A stretch of 6,471 nucleotides of DNA. Origin: Rhodocyclales bacterium. GTDB taxonomy: Bacteria > Pseudomonadota > Gammaproteobacteria > Burkholderiales > Rhodocyclaceae. Under the pieces are notes generated by a model. It was given only the letters and a program-made list of their open reading frames with translations. It ran no database searches and had not been told where the DNA came from. Position numbers and translations under genes: made by a program. Of this stretch, positions 1-6,012 are shown piece after piece; the first letter of the stretch is position 1, and every line of letters starts with the position of its first letter. Location of the stretch: NCBI GenBank assembly GCA_021413665.1, contig JAIOPW010000068.1:1-6471 (forward strand). Reading direction: 5' to 3'.

Positions 1-628
1 CCTGGTCGAACACCACGTGCTCGTAGACCTCGTCGCTGACGACGACGATCTTCGTGTCTCGCACCAGTGTTTCCAGCATCGCCATGTCTTCCGCCGACCA
101 CACCGAACCGCTCGGGTTGTGCGGCGAGTTGATGATGATCATGCGCGTGCGTGGCGTAATCAGTGCGCGCACCTCGTCCCAGTCGGGCTTGAACTCGGGG
201 AAGCGCAGACGGGCGAATACCGCACGGCCGCCGTTGAGCTCGATACCGGGCACGTAGGAATCATAGACCGGAGCGAAGACGATCACTTCATCGCCGGGCC
301 GCACACTGGCCGCGATCGCGGTGTAGATCGCCTGGGTGGCGCCGGCCGTCACCGTTACCTCGCTCTCCGGGTCGTAGGTGGCAAGGTAGAGTCGCGCCAC
401 CTTTTCCGCAATCGCCTCGCGCAAGGCAACTACGCCGGCCATCGGCGGATACTGGTTGGCGCCCGCCGCCATGTGGTGGGTCACGCGCTCCAGCAGGGCC
501 GGCGAGGGCGAGAAGTCGGGGAAGCCCTGTGAAAGGTTGATCGCACCATGCTCGGCGGCCAGCCGCGACATGACCGAAAAGATCGTGGTGCCGACGTTCG
601 GCAGGCGGGAGGGCAGGTAGAAACTCAT
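1..628 (-). CDS. ybdL: PLP-dependent aminotransferase, YbdL-type methionine aminotransferase (N-terminal 209 residues, partial)
   Basis: This class I/II (fold type I) aminotransferase is cut by the left edge; about half of a family length of roughly 385 is present. It opens with SRLPNVGTTIFSVMSRLAAE and then NLSQGFPDF (residues 31-39), GANQYPPMAGVVALREAI (57-74), TAGATQAIY (94-102, phosphate-loop region), FAPVYDSY (118-125), NSPHNPSG (167-174) and SDEVYEH (198-204). D199 and Y202 there should contact the PLP ring. The Schiff-base lysine lies beyond the edge. The GTTIF opening and the HNPS/SDEVYEH pattern fit E. coli YbdL, which prefers methionine and uses 2-oxo acid acceptors; substrate here is inferred. 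The start is firm because an in-frame TGA lies 6 bases upstream of the ATG at 626-628. No clear Shine-Dalgarno is visible; it probably shares a transcript with the FKBP gene. Confidence 0.9.
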   Translation of the reverse strand, partial: MSFYLPSRLPNVGTTIFSVMSRLAAEHGAINLSQGFPDFSPSPALLERVTHHMAAGANQYPPMAGVVALREAIAEKVARLYLATYDPESEVTVTAGATQAIYTAIAASVRPGDEVIVFAPVYDSYVPGIELNGGRAVFARLRFPEFKPDWDEVRALITPRTRMIIINSPHNPSGSVWSAEDMAMLETLVRDTKIVVVSDEVYEHVVFDQ

Positions 629-641
629 GGCGGATCAGCAA

Positions 642-663
642 GCCGGGAAGCAACGCCCCCGGC
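642..663 (-). other. Weak hairpin in the FKBP-aminotransferase gap
   Basis: In the 43-bp gap, minus-strand GCCGGG and CCCGGC can pair (6 bp, 7 with a G-U pair) around an 8-10-base loop. The following bases (TTGCTGATCC) are not a U-tract, so it does not look like a standard intrinsic terminator. It might slow transcription or affect initiation of the aminotransferase, whose ATG is 13 bases further on and lacks a clear Shine-Dalgarno. It may well be chance in GC-rich DNA. Confidence 0.25.
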
Positions 664-671
664 GAGGAAAT

Positions 672-1016
672 TCAGGCGAGTCCCAGCAGTTCCACCTCGA
701 ACACCAGCGTCGCGTTGGGTGGAATGACGCCACCTGCGCCGCGGGCGCCATAACCGAGTTCGGCCGGTATCGTCAGCTTGCGCGTGCCGCCGATCTTCAT
801 GCCCTGCACACCCTCGTCCCAGCCGGCGATGACATGGCGGGCACCCAGCGAAAACTCGAAGGGCTCGTTGCGATCCTTGCTTGAATCGAACTTGGATCCG
901 TTGGTCAGCCAACCCGTGTAATGAACGGAAACCATCTGTCCGGCACGGGCTTCGTCGCCTTCGCCAACAACGACTTCTTCAATGACAAGGCCGCTGGCCG
1001 TGGTGATCTGACTCAT
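672..1016 (-). CDS. FKBP-type peptidyl-prolyl cis-trans isomerase, single domain, cytosolic
   Basis: This complete 114-residue FKBP domain has no signal peptide and no extra domain. It should catalyse cis-trans isomerisation of X-Pro bonds in the cytoplasm. The active-site residues known from human FKBP12 are nearly all visible: Y33 in VHYTGW, F43 and D44 in SKFDSS, F55, V62 and I63 in ARHVIAGWDEGV, W66, Y89 in IPAELGYGARG, and F106 in LVFEVELL. It lacks the insert-in-flap chaperone domain and His-rich tail of SlyD, and the N-terminal dimerisation domain of Mip/FkpA, so it resembles the small FKBPs common in betaproteobacteria. I chose the ATG at 1016 because a GGAG sits 7 bases upstream and homology starts there. 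It follows the c-di-GMP gene by 37 bp and precedes the aminotransferase by 43 bp, which suggests a shared transcript but no obvious functional link. Confidence 0.94.
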   Translation of the reverse strand: MSQITTASGLVIEEVVVGEGDEARAGQMVSVHYTGWLTNGSKFDSSKDRNEPFEFSLGARHVIAGWDEGVQGMKIGGTRKLTIPAELGYGARGAGGVIPPNATLVFEVELLGLA

Positions 1017-1023
1017 GCTTTCG

Positions 1024-1027
1024 CTCC
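1024..1027 (-). promoter_or_regulatory. Ribosome binding site of the FKBP gene
   Basis: The minus strand reads GGAG, 7 bases before the ATG at 1014-1016, within CCGGAGCGAAAGC. It selects the 114-residue start over the longer open frame that continues upstream into the GGDEF-EAL gene. The 37-bp gap (1017-1053) shows no convincing promoter, so a promoter, if any, would lie inside the preceding gene. Confidence 0.75.
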
Positions 1028-1053
1028 GGAATGTTGATGGGTGAATGCGCCCA

Positions 1054-3636
1054 TTATGCCTCAGCGCCAGTGCCGGGCAGAGGCCGGAAGATCCCGTCGG
1101 CGCTCGCCGGCGGCAGGGGTCGCGAGAAAAGGTAGCCCTGAAAGCGCTCGCAACCGAGCCCGAGCAGGATATCGAGCTGCTCACGGGTTTCAACGCCCTC
1201 CGCCAGCGTGTCGAGACCCAGGCTTCCGGCCAGGCCGATGATGGCCTTGACGATCGCCGCATCCTCGGGATTGAATTTCAGGTCGCGCACGAAACTCTGG
1301 TCTATCTTGAGCTTATGCACGGGGAAGCGCTTGAGATAGCTCAGGCTGGAATAGCCGGTGCCGAAATCGTCAATCGCCAGACGCACGCCCATGGCGGCGA
1401 TCTCTTGCAGCTTGGCCTGGGTCTCGCCGATGTCGTGCATCAGGGTGGATTCGGTGATCTCCAGTTCCAGCAGCCGCGCTGGTTGCCCGGTATCGGTCAG
1501 GATGCGGCGCAGGATGTCGACCAGGTCCCTCTGCCGGAACTGGCGCGGCGACAGGTTGACCGAGACGGGCAGCAGTGGCCGTCCCTCCTGCTGCCAGGCG
1601 CGATTCTGCCGCAACGCCTCGAACAGCACCCACTCACCGATGGGCATGATCAGCCCGGTCTCCTCGGCGATCGGGATGAACTCGCCCGGAGCAACCAGTC
1701 CGTGCTCCGGATCGTTCCAGCGCACCAGTGCCTCCATGCCGCAGACGGCATGGCGCGGCCAGTCGACCAGCGGTTGATAGTGCAGCAGCAGTTGCCCGTT
1801 CTCGACAGCCTGGCGCAGCCGGGTTTCGAGCGAGAAGAAATGCGCCGCCTGCTCGTTCATCTCCCGCGCATAGAACTGGAAGTTGTTGCGTCCGGATGCC
1901 TTGGCGTGGTACATCGCGGTGTCGGCATTCTTCATGAGGGCGAAGACCTCGTCGCCGTCATCGGGGAACATGCTGATGCCAATCGACGGCGTGGCGCGCA
2001 ACTGGTGGCTGTCGATGCTCACCGTAGCGGCCAGCGCACCGAGGATCTTTTCAGCCACCTGTACCGCATCGTCGGGCGAGGACACCTCGTGGAGGATTAC
2101 GACGAACTCGTCGCCACCCAGGCGCGATACCGTATCCACCGCCCGCACTACGCCCGTCAGGCGTTCCGCCACATGCTTCAGCAACTCATCACCGACGGCA
2201 TGGCCCAGCGTATCGTTGACGGTCTTGAAGCGATCGAGGTCGAGGAACATCACGGCGACACGATGCTGGCTGCGCTGTGCCTGTGCCAGCGCCTGCTGCA
2301 GCCGGTCATGCAGCAGGGTGCGATTGGGCAGGCCGGTCAGTCCGTCATGGTGGGCGACGTGCCAGATACGCTGCTCGGCCTGCATCCGCTCGAACACTTC
2401 CTCCTGCAACTGCGAATTCGCGCTCGCCAGTTCGGCGGTGCGCTCGACCACGCGCTGCTCAAGTTCTTCGTGGGCGCGCAGCAGCGCCTCCTCGGCTTGA
2501 TGGCGTTCGGTGACATCCTCGAAAATCCAGGTCACGTCGAGACTGTCGGCCTCGCCGGCGACCCGGCGGCCGGTGGCGCGCACCCAGAACGGATGGCCGT
2601 CCCGATGCCGCACCCGCGCCTCGCCGACATACGTCTCGCCGGCCATGATGGCGGGCAGCGCGGTGGCGCCATAGCGCTGGTAATCATCCTCGCCGAGAAA
2701 GAACACGCGGGTCGAACGCCCTACCAGTTCCTCCGGCGGGTAGCCGAAGATCTCGCCCAGCCGGCTGTTGTATCGCCGCACCATGCGATCCCGCGCAAAC
2801 AGGATGCCCACCGCGGCGTTGTCGAAGATCATCTGCTGCTCGTCGAAGGCTTGCCGCGCCCGTTCCTCCGCTTCATGCGTCGCCGTGAAGTCCTCGGCCA
2901 GCCAGACGGAGCCGGCGTGCGGATTGGCGGCGTCGAATACGCCGCCGCTGACGCGCAGCCAGACAGTCTCGCCGTCGCGGCGCCGGTAGGACTGCTCGCG
3001 GCGATGAATGGCACCGGCGGCAAACTCGGCATAGACCTGCTCGCCGACGCGCTGGAATTCCTCGTCGCTGTTGAACAGCCAGCGCGCCGACTGGCCCACC
3101 AGCGTTCCCGCCGGCAGGTCGAAGATTTCCTCGAAGCGGCGGTTGCAGCGGACGAAGACGCGGTTGCGCACCACCCCGATGCCCACCGACGCCGTATCGA
3201 GAATGGCCGACAACTCGCTCGTGCTGCGTTCAAGGGCCGCGATCATCAGGCGGTCTTCGGTGATGTCCTCGATGATCCACAAGGTGCCGTCGCTGGGATG
3301 TTCTGGATCCACCGCCTTGGCTGAAACGCGGCACCAGAACAGGCCGCCGTCCTTGCGCTTGAGTTGCGTCTCGGCGCGGAAGGATCGTCCGGCGGCGAGG
3401 ACCGGGCCGGCCTCGCGTCCCAGGGCCGAGTAGGCTTCCTGATCGGCATAGAGAATCAGCGCGGGCTGGTCGATGAATTCGGCCAGCGCATAGCCGAACA
3501 TCTCGGCACACAGGGCATTGGCCTGGATCAGCCGGCGGCTGTGGGTGAACAGGATGCCGACCGTCGCGTTGTCGAAGATCGCGCTGAGTTCGAGTGCGGC
3601 TTTCTTCGGCGCGATCGGGGGCGGACGGAGGCTCAT
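1054..3636 (-). CDS. PAS-PAS-PAS-GGDEF-EAL cyclic-di-GMP synthase/phosphodiesterase
   Basis: This 860-residue cytoplasmic signalling protein has no membrane segment or signal peptide. It carries three PAS/PAC sensor domains (about 18-128, 140-252 and 265-378) and a coiled coil (about 378-422), followed by a GGDEF domain (about 425-588) and an EAL domain (about 600-850). The cyclase motif GGDEF (507-511) is intact, with an RAVD product-inhibition I-site at 498-501, five residues upstream as expected. The phosphodiesterase residues are also present: EAL (635-637), NLSPRQF (N694), EITES (726-730), DDFGTGYSS (756-764), K777, AEGVET (812-817) and QGYLFSRP (833-840). Both activities are therefore possible, with the PAS domains choosing between them. 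No LOV cysteine motif is visible; the ligand is unknown. The ATG at 3636 overlaps the preceding stop (ATGA), implying coupling to the broken reductase gene. The stop is TAA, 37 bp before the FKBP gene. Confidence 0.96.
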   Translation of the reverse strand: MSLRPPPIAPKKAALELSAIFDNATVGILFTHSRRLIQANALCAEMFGYALAEFIDQPALILYADQEAYSALGREAGPVLAAGRSFRAETQLKRKDGGLFWCRVSAKAVDPEHPSDGTLWIIEDITEDRLMIAALERSTSELSAILDTASVGIGVVRNRVFVRCNRRFEEIFDLPAGTLVGQSARWLFNSDEEFQRVGEQVYAEFAAGAIHRREQSYRRRDGETVWLRVSGGVFDAANPHAGSVWLAEDFTATHEAEERARQAFDEQQMIFDNAAVGILFARDRMVRRYNSRLGEIFGYPPEELVGRSTRVFFLGEDDYQRYGATALPAIMAGETYVGEARVRHRDGHPFWVRATGRRVAGEADSLDVTWIFEDVTERHQAEEALLRAHEELEQRVVERTAELASANSQLQEEVFERMQAEQRIWHVAHHDGLTGLPNRTLLHDRLQQALAQAQRSQHRVAVMFLDLDRFKTVNDTLGHAVGDELLKHVAERLTGVVRAVDTVSRLGGDEFVVILHEVSSPDDAVQVAEKILGALAATVSIDSHQLRATPSIGISMFPDDGDEVFALMKNADTAMYHAKASGRNNFQFYAREMNEQAAHFFSLETRLRQAVENGQLLLHYQPLVDWPRHAVCGMEALVRWNDPEHGLVAPGEFIPIAEETGLIMPIGEWVLFEALRQNRAWQQEGRPLLPVSVNLSPRQFRQRDLVDILRRILTDTGQPARLLELEITESTLMHDIGETQAKLQEIAAMGVRLAIDDFGTGYSSLSYLKRFPVHKLKIDQSFVRDLKFNPEDAAIVKAIIGLAGSLGLDTLAEGVETREQLDILLGLGCERFQGYLFSRPLPPASADGIFRPLPGTGAEA
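3548..3580. repeat. 33-bp near-identical direct repeat in PAS1 and PAS3 coding regions (other copy at 2798-2830)
   Basis: Positions 3548-3580 and 2798-2830 match at 30 of 33 bases. They encode the opening of PAS1 (IFDNATVGILF, residues 20-30) and PAS3 (IFDNAAVGILF, residues 270-280), 750 bp or exactly 250 codons apart. PAS2 has a more divergent version (AILDTASVGIGV). This points to internal duplication of a PAS domain or local gene conversion. Recombination here would remove two PAS units in frame. Confidence 0.85.
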
Positions 3637-3992
3637 CGCGTGCTTTTCCCGACGCCGCCGGCTTCCAGCACGCGCAGCAACGAGGACGTGTCGTCATGTC
3701 CCCAACCCCGCCCCATCAGCGCATTGAGCTGCTGCCAGACCGTCGCGGAAACCGGCAGCGCGGCGCCGAGCCGCGTCGCCTCGTCCATCAGCAGCGCGTA
3801 ATCCTTGTGGTGCAGGCGCGCCTCGACGCCGGCGGCAAAGTCGCGCGTCGCCATGCGACCACCGAACACGTCCAGCACGCGCGAGCCGGCCGAGCCGCCG
3901 AGCATCGCGCTGCGCACTTTGGCGAAGTCGATTCCGGCGGCGGCGGCCAGCCGCGCAGCTTCCGCCGTTGCCTCGATGGCCGCGACCATGAT

Positions 3993-4019
3993 GATCTGGT
4001 TGCAGGCCTTGGCCACCTG
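3993..4019. repeat. 27-bp exact direct repeat shared by the two reductase genes (other copy at 4839-4865)
   Basis: The same 27 bases occur at 3993-4019 and 4839-4865, and after one mismatch the match continues through CCGGCGCC. The repeat covers codons of the catalytic motif GQVAKACNQI in both paralogues. It is best explained as a conserved remnant of tandem duplication, possibly kept alike by gene conversion. Recombination between the copies would delete 846 bp and fuse the genes in frame. Confidence 0.85.
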
Positions 4020-4184
4020 CCCGGCGCCTGACTCGCCGATATGCACGACGGTCTTGCCCAGCACATCGAACAGTGGCTGGAGCCGTGTCGCCAGCGCCGA
4101 CTTGCCGCCCCACATGATGGCCAGCGTCGCGCTCTGCGCACCCGCACCGCCACCCGACACCGGGGCATCGACGAAATCGACTTC

Positions 4185-4199
4185 ATGTACCGTGTACAT
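4185..4199. repeat. Perfect 6-bp inverted repeat, ATGTAC-CGT-GTACAT
   Basis: The + strand reads ATGTACCGTGTACAT: two 6-bp arms around 3 bases, AT-richer than the surrounding GC-rich coding sequence. It lies inside the second reductase, just downstream of the frame break, and encodes MYTVH where relatives usually have a segment like ELAARG before DFVDAPVSGG. It contains the ATG at 4197-4199 and touches the premature TGA at 4183-4185. It could be a chance palindrome, a protein-binding site or a scar. Nothing in the sequence decides among these. Confidence 0.5.
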
Positions 4200-4484
4200 C
4201 GCCGCGATGCGCCGCGCCGCGCTTGGCGCGGATCGCGCCGGGCGCAAAGCCCTTCGCCAATTCGCCGGCGAGCGCTTCCACATCGGCGCTTCCGGTCAGG
4301 TTGGTGCACACGATCTCGCAAGCCGCCGCCACCGCCACCGGCGAGGCACAGCGGATTGCGCCCTGTGCCACCAGGGTGTCGGCGCTGGTACCACGGCGGC
4401 TCCAGACATGCAGGGCGTGCCCGGCCTCCCGCAGGTGGCCGGCCATCGGCGCCCCCATCGTGCCGAGGCCGATGAATCCGATAT

Positions 4485-5375
4485 TCATGTCGTCGGCGTG
4501 GACATCTTTTCCAGCAGCATCAGCGCGGAGATCGAATCGTTCTCGCCCATGCCGCTGCCGACGATGGCATTGAAGACTTGCGCCGTGGCCGCCGCCGATG
4601 GCAGCATGAGCCCCATGCGATGCGCCTCCTCCATCACGATGCGCAAGTCCTTCTGGTGCATCCAGGCCTTGAAGCCGGGCTTGAAGTTGCGGTCGAGCAT
4701 GCGCTGGCCGTGGTTTTCGAGAATCTTCGAATAGGCAAAACCACCCAGCAGCGCCTCGCGCACCTTGCCCGCATCGACCCCGCTTCTGGTCGCGAAGTTG
4801 AAGGCTTCGGCCACGGCAAGGACGCCTACGCCGGTAAGGATCTGGTTGCAGGCCTTGGCCACCTGGCCGGCGCCGGAATCACCGATCAGCGTCACCGATT
4901 TGCCCATCTTTTCCAGCAGCGGCTTCACCTTCTCGAACGCCGCAAGCGTGCCACCCACCATGATGGTCAACGCCGCGTTGATCGCGCCGGTCTCACCGCC
5001 GGACACCGGTGCATCGACGAACTCGATGCCCTTTTCCGCCAGGCGCAGGCCGATGCTGCGCGCCGCGTTGGGATTGATGGTGGACATGTCGACCACCACC
5101 AGTCCGGCCTCATTCCTCAACACTGCGCCCGCCGCCAGGCCCTCGGCGCCGAGGCAGACTTTCTCGACGTCGGGCGCATCGGCGACCATGACAATCACCA
5201 CCTCGGCCTGCTTCGCCACTTCGGCCGGGCTGGCGTGGGTTTTCGCATTGACGCCGGCAAACGGTGCCAGCGACTCGGGGCGGCGCGCCCACAGGTGCAG
5301 TTCGTGGCCGGCCTTTTCCAGGTGCAGGGCCATCGGGCGGCCCATCAGGCCCAGGCCTATGAATCCGACTTTCAT
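4485..5375 (-). CDS. glxR: 2-hydroxy-3-oxopropionate (tartronate semialdehyde) reductase-like, 3-hydroxyisobutyrate dehydrogenase family
   Basis: This intact 296-residue cytosolic beta-hydroxyacid dehydrogenase has the family's usual length. The N-terminal Rossmann fold opens with GFIGLGLMG (residues 4-12). The end of strand 2 reads LWARRPES with arginines at 31-32 and no acidic residue, which favours NADP(H) (inference). DMSTI (96-100) is the strand touching the cofactor, and DAPVSGG (121-127) is the substrate-binding motif. SGAGQVAKACNQ (167-178) carries the catalytic lysine K174. A KD pair (242-243) is in the C-terminal helical domain. The closest known type is GarR/GlxR, which reduces tartronate semialdehyde to glycerate in glyoxylate/glycerate metabolism. 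No glyoxylate carboligase, hydroxypyruvate isomerase or glycerate kinase is in view, so succinic-semialdehyde/glyoxylate reductase or 3-hydroxyisobutyrate dehydrogenase activity remains possible. It overlaps a tandem paralogue by ATGA. Confidence 0.88.
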   Translation of the reverse strand: MKVGFIGLGLMGRPMALHLEKAGHELHLWARRPESLAPFAGVNAKTHASPAEVAKQAEVVIVMVADAPDVEKVCLGAEGLAAGAVLRNEAGLVVVDMSTINPNAARSIGLRLAEKGIEFVDAPVSGGETGAINAALTIMVGGTLAAFEKVKPLLEKMGKSVTLIGDSGAGQVAKACNQILTGVGVLAVAEAFNFATRSGVDAGKVREALLGGFAYSKILENHGQRMLDRNFKPGFKAWMHQKDLRIVMEEAHRMGLMLPSAAATAQVFNAIVGSGMGENDSISALMLLEKMSTPTT

Positions 5376-5383
5376 CGTGTTGT

Positions 5384-5389
5384 CTCCTC
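5384..5389 (-). promoter_or_regulatory. Strong ribosome binding site for the GarR/GlxR-type reductase
   Basis: The minus strand reads GAGGAG, followed by 8 bases and then the ATG at 5373-5375. This near-ideal Shine-Dalgarno fixes the start. It lies in a 37-bp gap (5376-5412) whose upstream part is unusually A-rich for this window. The other tightly overlapped genes here lack such a site, so this reductase is probably translated independently of the gene before it. I could not make out a convincing promoter in the gap. Confidence 0.8.
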
Positions 5390-5412
5390 GGGGTGGTTTT
5401 TGTTTTATGTGT

Positions 5413-6012
5413 TCAGCTGCCGATGGCCTTGAGTATCAATGGCGCCAGCGGTTCCGGCAGCTTGATGCCGCCGCCGGAGGCGAAGCCATGGGCCCGATCC
5501 GACATCTTCTTCCATGTCTTGCGCACGATCTCCAGCCACTTTTCCTCGCTGTAATCCGCATGCTGGCCGGCGAAGCCGAGCATGTAGTGCTCGATGAACA
5601 CCAGGTCGGTGACGTCCTCCAGCATCTGCGTATCCGGATTGACCTTGATGCCACGCTTGCCGACCGCAGCCTTGACCTGCTCGATCATGGCTTCGTCGTA
5701 GCCGGCCTGCTGCATCAACTCGCCGGCGGTATCGGCGTGGAACTTGTAAAGCCCGGTACGCCAAGCGTAATAGCCTTCCTTGTTCATCGGATAACCGCTG
5801 CGTGGCACGGTCCAGCGCTTGATGTGCTGGGCCCGCACCGCCAGTTGCGCAACCTCGCTGGCGTCCGGTGCATAACGGGCGATCATCCCGGTCATGCGTC
5901 TGGCGTAGAGCAGCTCCTTGGGCTGGCCCTCGTCCTGGTTCGGGTCCTGGGCATTGGCGGCATCGAACAGGGCGATGGCGCGGTCGAAACGTTGCTGGTC
6001 GTGGAGGGTCAT
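5413..6012 (-). CDS. DUF4202 family protein, function unknown
   Basis: This 199-residue soluble protein has no signal peptide or membrane segment. I recognise it as a DUF4202-family protein from its run of conserved segments: FDAANAQDPN near residues 16-25, PKELLYARRM (31-40), an RAQHIKRW block (60-67), YPMNKEGYYAWR (74-85), LYKFHAD (88-94), LEDVTDLVFIEHY (131-143) and VRKTWKKMS (163-171). Length is near full for the family. The family has no established function. The spaced His and Asp residues H63, H92, D94, D133, D136 and H142 look like possible metal ligands, loosely like an HD-type hydrolase; that is only inference. The start is set by a 4-bp ATGA overlap with the argJ stop. No good Shine-Dalgarno precedes it, so translation probably depends on ribosomes leaving argJ. 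It ends 37 bp before the reductase gene. Confidence 0.88.
   Translation of the reverse strand: MTLHDQQRFDRAIALFDAANAQDPNQDEGQPKELLYARRMTGMIARYAPDASEVAQLAVRAQHIKRWTVPRSGYPMNKEGYYAWRTGLYKFHADTAGELMQQAGYDEAMIEQVKAAVGKRGIKVNPDTQMLEDVTDLVFIEHYMLGFAGQHADYSEEKWLEIVRKTWKKMSDRAHGFASGGGIKLPEPLAPLILKAIGS

Larger units (their letters stand above)
3633..4488 (-). pseudogene. Second GarR/GlxR-like reductase, tandem paralogue, broken by a frameshifting short deletion
   Basis: Two frames together spell one reductase of the same family. The first frame runs from the ATG at 4488 and gives GFIGLGTMGAPMA, LHVWSRR and GFAPGAI (residue 86), then nonsense to a TGA at 4183-4185. The second frame resumes as APSAARRIAA, then VDFVDAPVSGG, ESGAGQVAKACNQ with the catalytic lysine, LHHKDYALLMDEA, and ends at TGA 3633-3635. 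What is missing is the strand equivalent to VVDMSTI in the intact neighbour, about 7 residues. The locus is 856 nt (3n+1); adding back 20 nt gives about 291 residues, the family length. A lost segment of about 20 nt therefore fits better than a single-base slip. The rest is well preserved, so the break is recent or is a sequence error. The start overlaps the upstream stop (ATGA) with no Shine-Dalgarno, and the end overlaps the GGDEF-EAL start the same way. Re-initiation at the ATG at 4197-4199 could make a 188-residue C-terminal piece, but without a Rossmann domain it should not bind cofactor. Confidence 0.85.

Noticed and set aside
288..653. 121-codon minus-strand frame overlapping the aminotransferase start
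   Set aside because: The neighbouring frame from the ATG at 628 encodes an unmistakable YbdL-type aminotransferase; this one gives low-complexity residues without motifs.
642..663. Hairpin after the FKBP gene as an intrinsic terminator
   Set aside because: The stem is only 6-7 bp and no T-run follows it on the minus strand, so it is listed only as a weak inverted repeat.
672..1262. Longer 196-codon version of the FKBP gene starting inside the GGDEF-EAL gene
   Set aside because: The extra N-terminal residues are arginine/serine-rich out-of-frame sequence of the upstream gene. The FKBP homology and a Shine-Dalgarno both point to the ATG at 1016.
1045..3324. Open frame of 759 codons on the + strand across the GGDEF-EAL gene
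   Set aside because: It is antisense to a protein with intact GGDEF, EAL and PAS motifs. Its product matches no family I recognise, and long antisense frames are expected in GC-rich coding DNA.
5376..5412. Possible promoter in the A-rich gap before the first reductase
   Set aside because: A CATAAA-like element is present, but I see no matching -35 at proper spacing, so only the ribosome site is annotated.
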